Assembly: GCA_002469545.1 (NCBI GenBank)
Contig: DKMK01000059.1
Span: 1-23,440, forward strand
Direction: 5' to 3'
From: Rhodobacterales bacterium UBA7416
Lineage (GTDB): Bacteria > Pseudomonadota > Alphaproteobacteria > Rhodobacterales > Rhodobacteraceae
Length of the DNA stretch: 23,440 bases
Part shown: positions 22,749-23,440 of the stretch, piece after piece
How the letters are laid out: each line of letters begins with the position of its first letter
Numbering within the stretch: the stretch's first letter is position 1
Position numbers and translations under genes: made by a program
Notes under the pieces: generated by a model
Seen by the model: the letters and a program-made list of their open reading frames with translations, nothing else
Told to the model about the DNA's origin: nothing
The model's database searches: none

Positions 22749-23339
22749 CTAAATAAGAAGAACCTGTGTACCTACTCTGGTCAATTCAAACAATTCAGAA
22801 ATCTTTTCATTATAAAGGCCGATGCATCCATTCGACGATGCGCGACCAATTTTCCGCGTATCGTTTGTGCCGTGAATTCGGTAATACGTCCATGATAGAT
22901 ATAGGGCGTGTGTACCTAATGGGTTTTGAGGGCCAGGACCAACAAATGCGGGCCATTCGGGGTTACGTTTCAACATGTCTGGAGTCGGTCGCCAACTTGG
23001 CCCAACACGTTTTTGAATAATTTTGGTGCGCCCCAATCGGGTCAGTTCGGCTGAAATTGGAACACTTGTCGGATAGAGTTTATAAACCGTTTCGTCCTCC
23101 GACCAAAAATGCAGCGCTCGACTCTTGGTGTCAGCCAATATGGCTCCATTTTTTAAAGTGTCAAAGTAGTGCTTCCATGATCTCGATCGAAAACTAGATG
23201 TATTTCGTATTGCTGTTTCAACGACATCCTGTTGTGCGGGAACGACAGCGTCTTCCAGTGCGCTTACGGCGTTTGACAAAAAGGGTGTCGCTACTCCTCC
23301 AATGACGACGGCGCGGCGATTTACGAATTTAGATTGCAT
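22749..23339 (-). CDS. L,D-transpeptidase (YkuD family), periplasmic
   Basis: A 196 aa secreted enzyme that cross-links peptidoglycan stem peptides or attaches proteins to them. The N-terminus (FVNRRAVVIGGVATPFLSNA, then VSA) looks like a signal peptide with a twin-arginine-like NRR. The YkuD catalytic region has His156 in HGTND and Cys172 in SSNGCIGLYN, the usual H...S-x-G-C layout. The common Arg after Cys-Ile is Gly here (GCIGL). GPGPQNPLGTHALYLS is the typical segment before the active site. A GGAG ribosome binding site lies 7 bases upstream of the ATG at 23339. It is unrelated in function to the sugar operon and is convergent with it; the IS end lies 78 bases upstream of its start. Confidence 0.87.
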   Translation of the reverse strand: MQSKFVNRRAVVIGGVATPFLSNAVSALEDAVVPAQQDVVETAIRNTSSFRSRSWKHYFDTLKNGAILADTKSRALHFWSEDETVYKLYPTSVPISAELTRLGRTKIIQKRVGPSWRPTPDMLKRNPEWPAFVGPGPQNPLGTHALYLSWTYYRIHGTNDTRKIGRASSNGCIGLYNEKISELFELTRVGTQVLLI

Positions 23340-23418
23340 CTTTTTGCTCCATAACTGGAAGTTTCACAGGCTTTGCATGACAAGATTTCCCCATCATTTT
23401 ATACATTACCAAATGCAT

Positions 23419-23440
23419 TGGACTTGTCCGCGTTTAGTTG
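23419..23440 (+). repeat. Probable IS3-family terminal repeat at the right edge
   Basis: TGGACTTGTCCGCGTTTAGTTG starts with the same 12 bases as the left element's end (148-159, read on the minus strand) and then differs, apart from a later AGTT. Both copies read outward from the window. An imperfect match of this kind is what one expects between the two ends (IRL and IRR) of one IS type. The element would continue off the right edge, so nothing of its transposase is seen. Confidence 0.6.

Noticed and set aside
22749..23339. Loss of the usual Arg in the L,D-transpeptidase motif (GCIGL instead of GCIRM) as a sign of inactivation
   Set aside because: His156, the serine/glycine context and Cys172 are intact, and I recall the NGCIGLYN variant from other alphaproteobacterial members, so it is probably a subfamily feature.
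23340..23417. Outward promoter from the right IS end driving the L,D-transpeptidase
   Set aside because: A TATAAA-like -10 exists upstream of the gene, but no matching -35 at a proper distance in the IS end could be found.
1..23440. CRISPR arrays, tRNA or rRNA genes, phage genes, riboswitches
   Set aside because: No regularly spaced repeat-spacer units, no cloverleaf or rRNA-like segments, no phage structural or integrase genes, and no leader with a recognisable riboswitch were seen.

Overview
The window looks like a low-to-medium GC alphaproteobacterial segment, most likely a marine Rhodobacterales (roseobacter-type) genome. This rests on the protein families and their arrangement: a TctCBA tripartite tricarboxylate transporter next to SauS/SauT-like enzymes, a Gts/UgpC-type sugar ABC operon ending in glk, and IS3 and IS6 remnants of types I associate with that group. 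No rRNA, tRNA or marker gene is present, so the taxon is an inference.

Layout. (1) 1-366: the start of an IS3-family transposase gene reading off the left edge, its probable terminal repeat, and the 3' remnant of a gene it appears to have cut. (2) 629-7194: a peptide-type (Dpp/Opp) ABC importer: binding protein, attenuating terminator, two permeases, two ATPases, then a HypT/YjiE-like LysR regulator. (3) 13207 down to 7282 on the minus strand: a five-gene operon, tctA-tctB-tctC-sauS-sauT, coding for a TTT importer plus an acylating aldehyde dehydrogenase and an AMP-forming acyl-CoA ligase. The best reading is sulfoacetate uptake and conversion to sulfoacetaldehyde. It is faced by a divergent LacI-family regulator, and a perfect LacI-type operator lies over the probable operon promoter. 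(4) 14301-14763: a decayed, internally deleted IS6-family element whose end appears to supply the last codons of the lacI-type gene. (5) 17132 down to 14969: an OmpR-family response regulator and its histidine kinase, divergent from (6) 17336-22456: a glucose/mannose-type ABC operon (binding protein, two permeases, UgpC-type ATPase) ending in glucokinase. The shared 203 bp intergenic region carries four phased GTAACA-like repeats, probably the regulator's binding site. (7) 22457-22748: decayed DNA with a short trace of another sugar-ABC ATPase start. (8) 22749-23339: a periplasmic L,D-transpeptidase on the minus strand. (9) 23419-23440: sequence matching the left IS terminal repeat, running off the right edge.

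Taken together this is a nutrient-acquisition segment with three high-affinity uptake systems (peptide-like, C2-sulfonate/carboxylate-like, hexose), each beside its own regulator, bounded on both sides by IS3-type ends. Each of the three binding-protein genes is followed by a strong hairpin, which fits overproduction of the binding protein relative to downstream genes. No unmistakably new system was found. The points most worth following up are the TTT-linked Sau-like operon under a LacI operator, the two-component/Gts/glk module with its phased repeats, and the IS-end structures.
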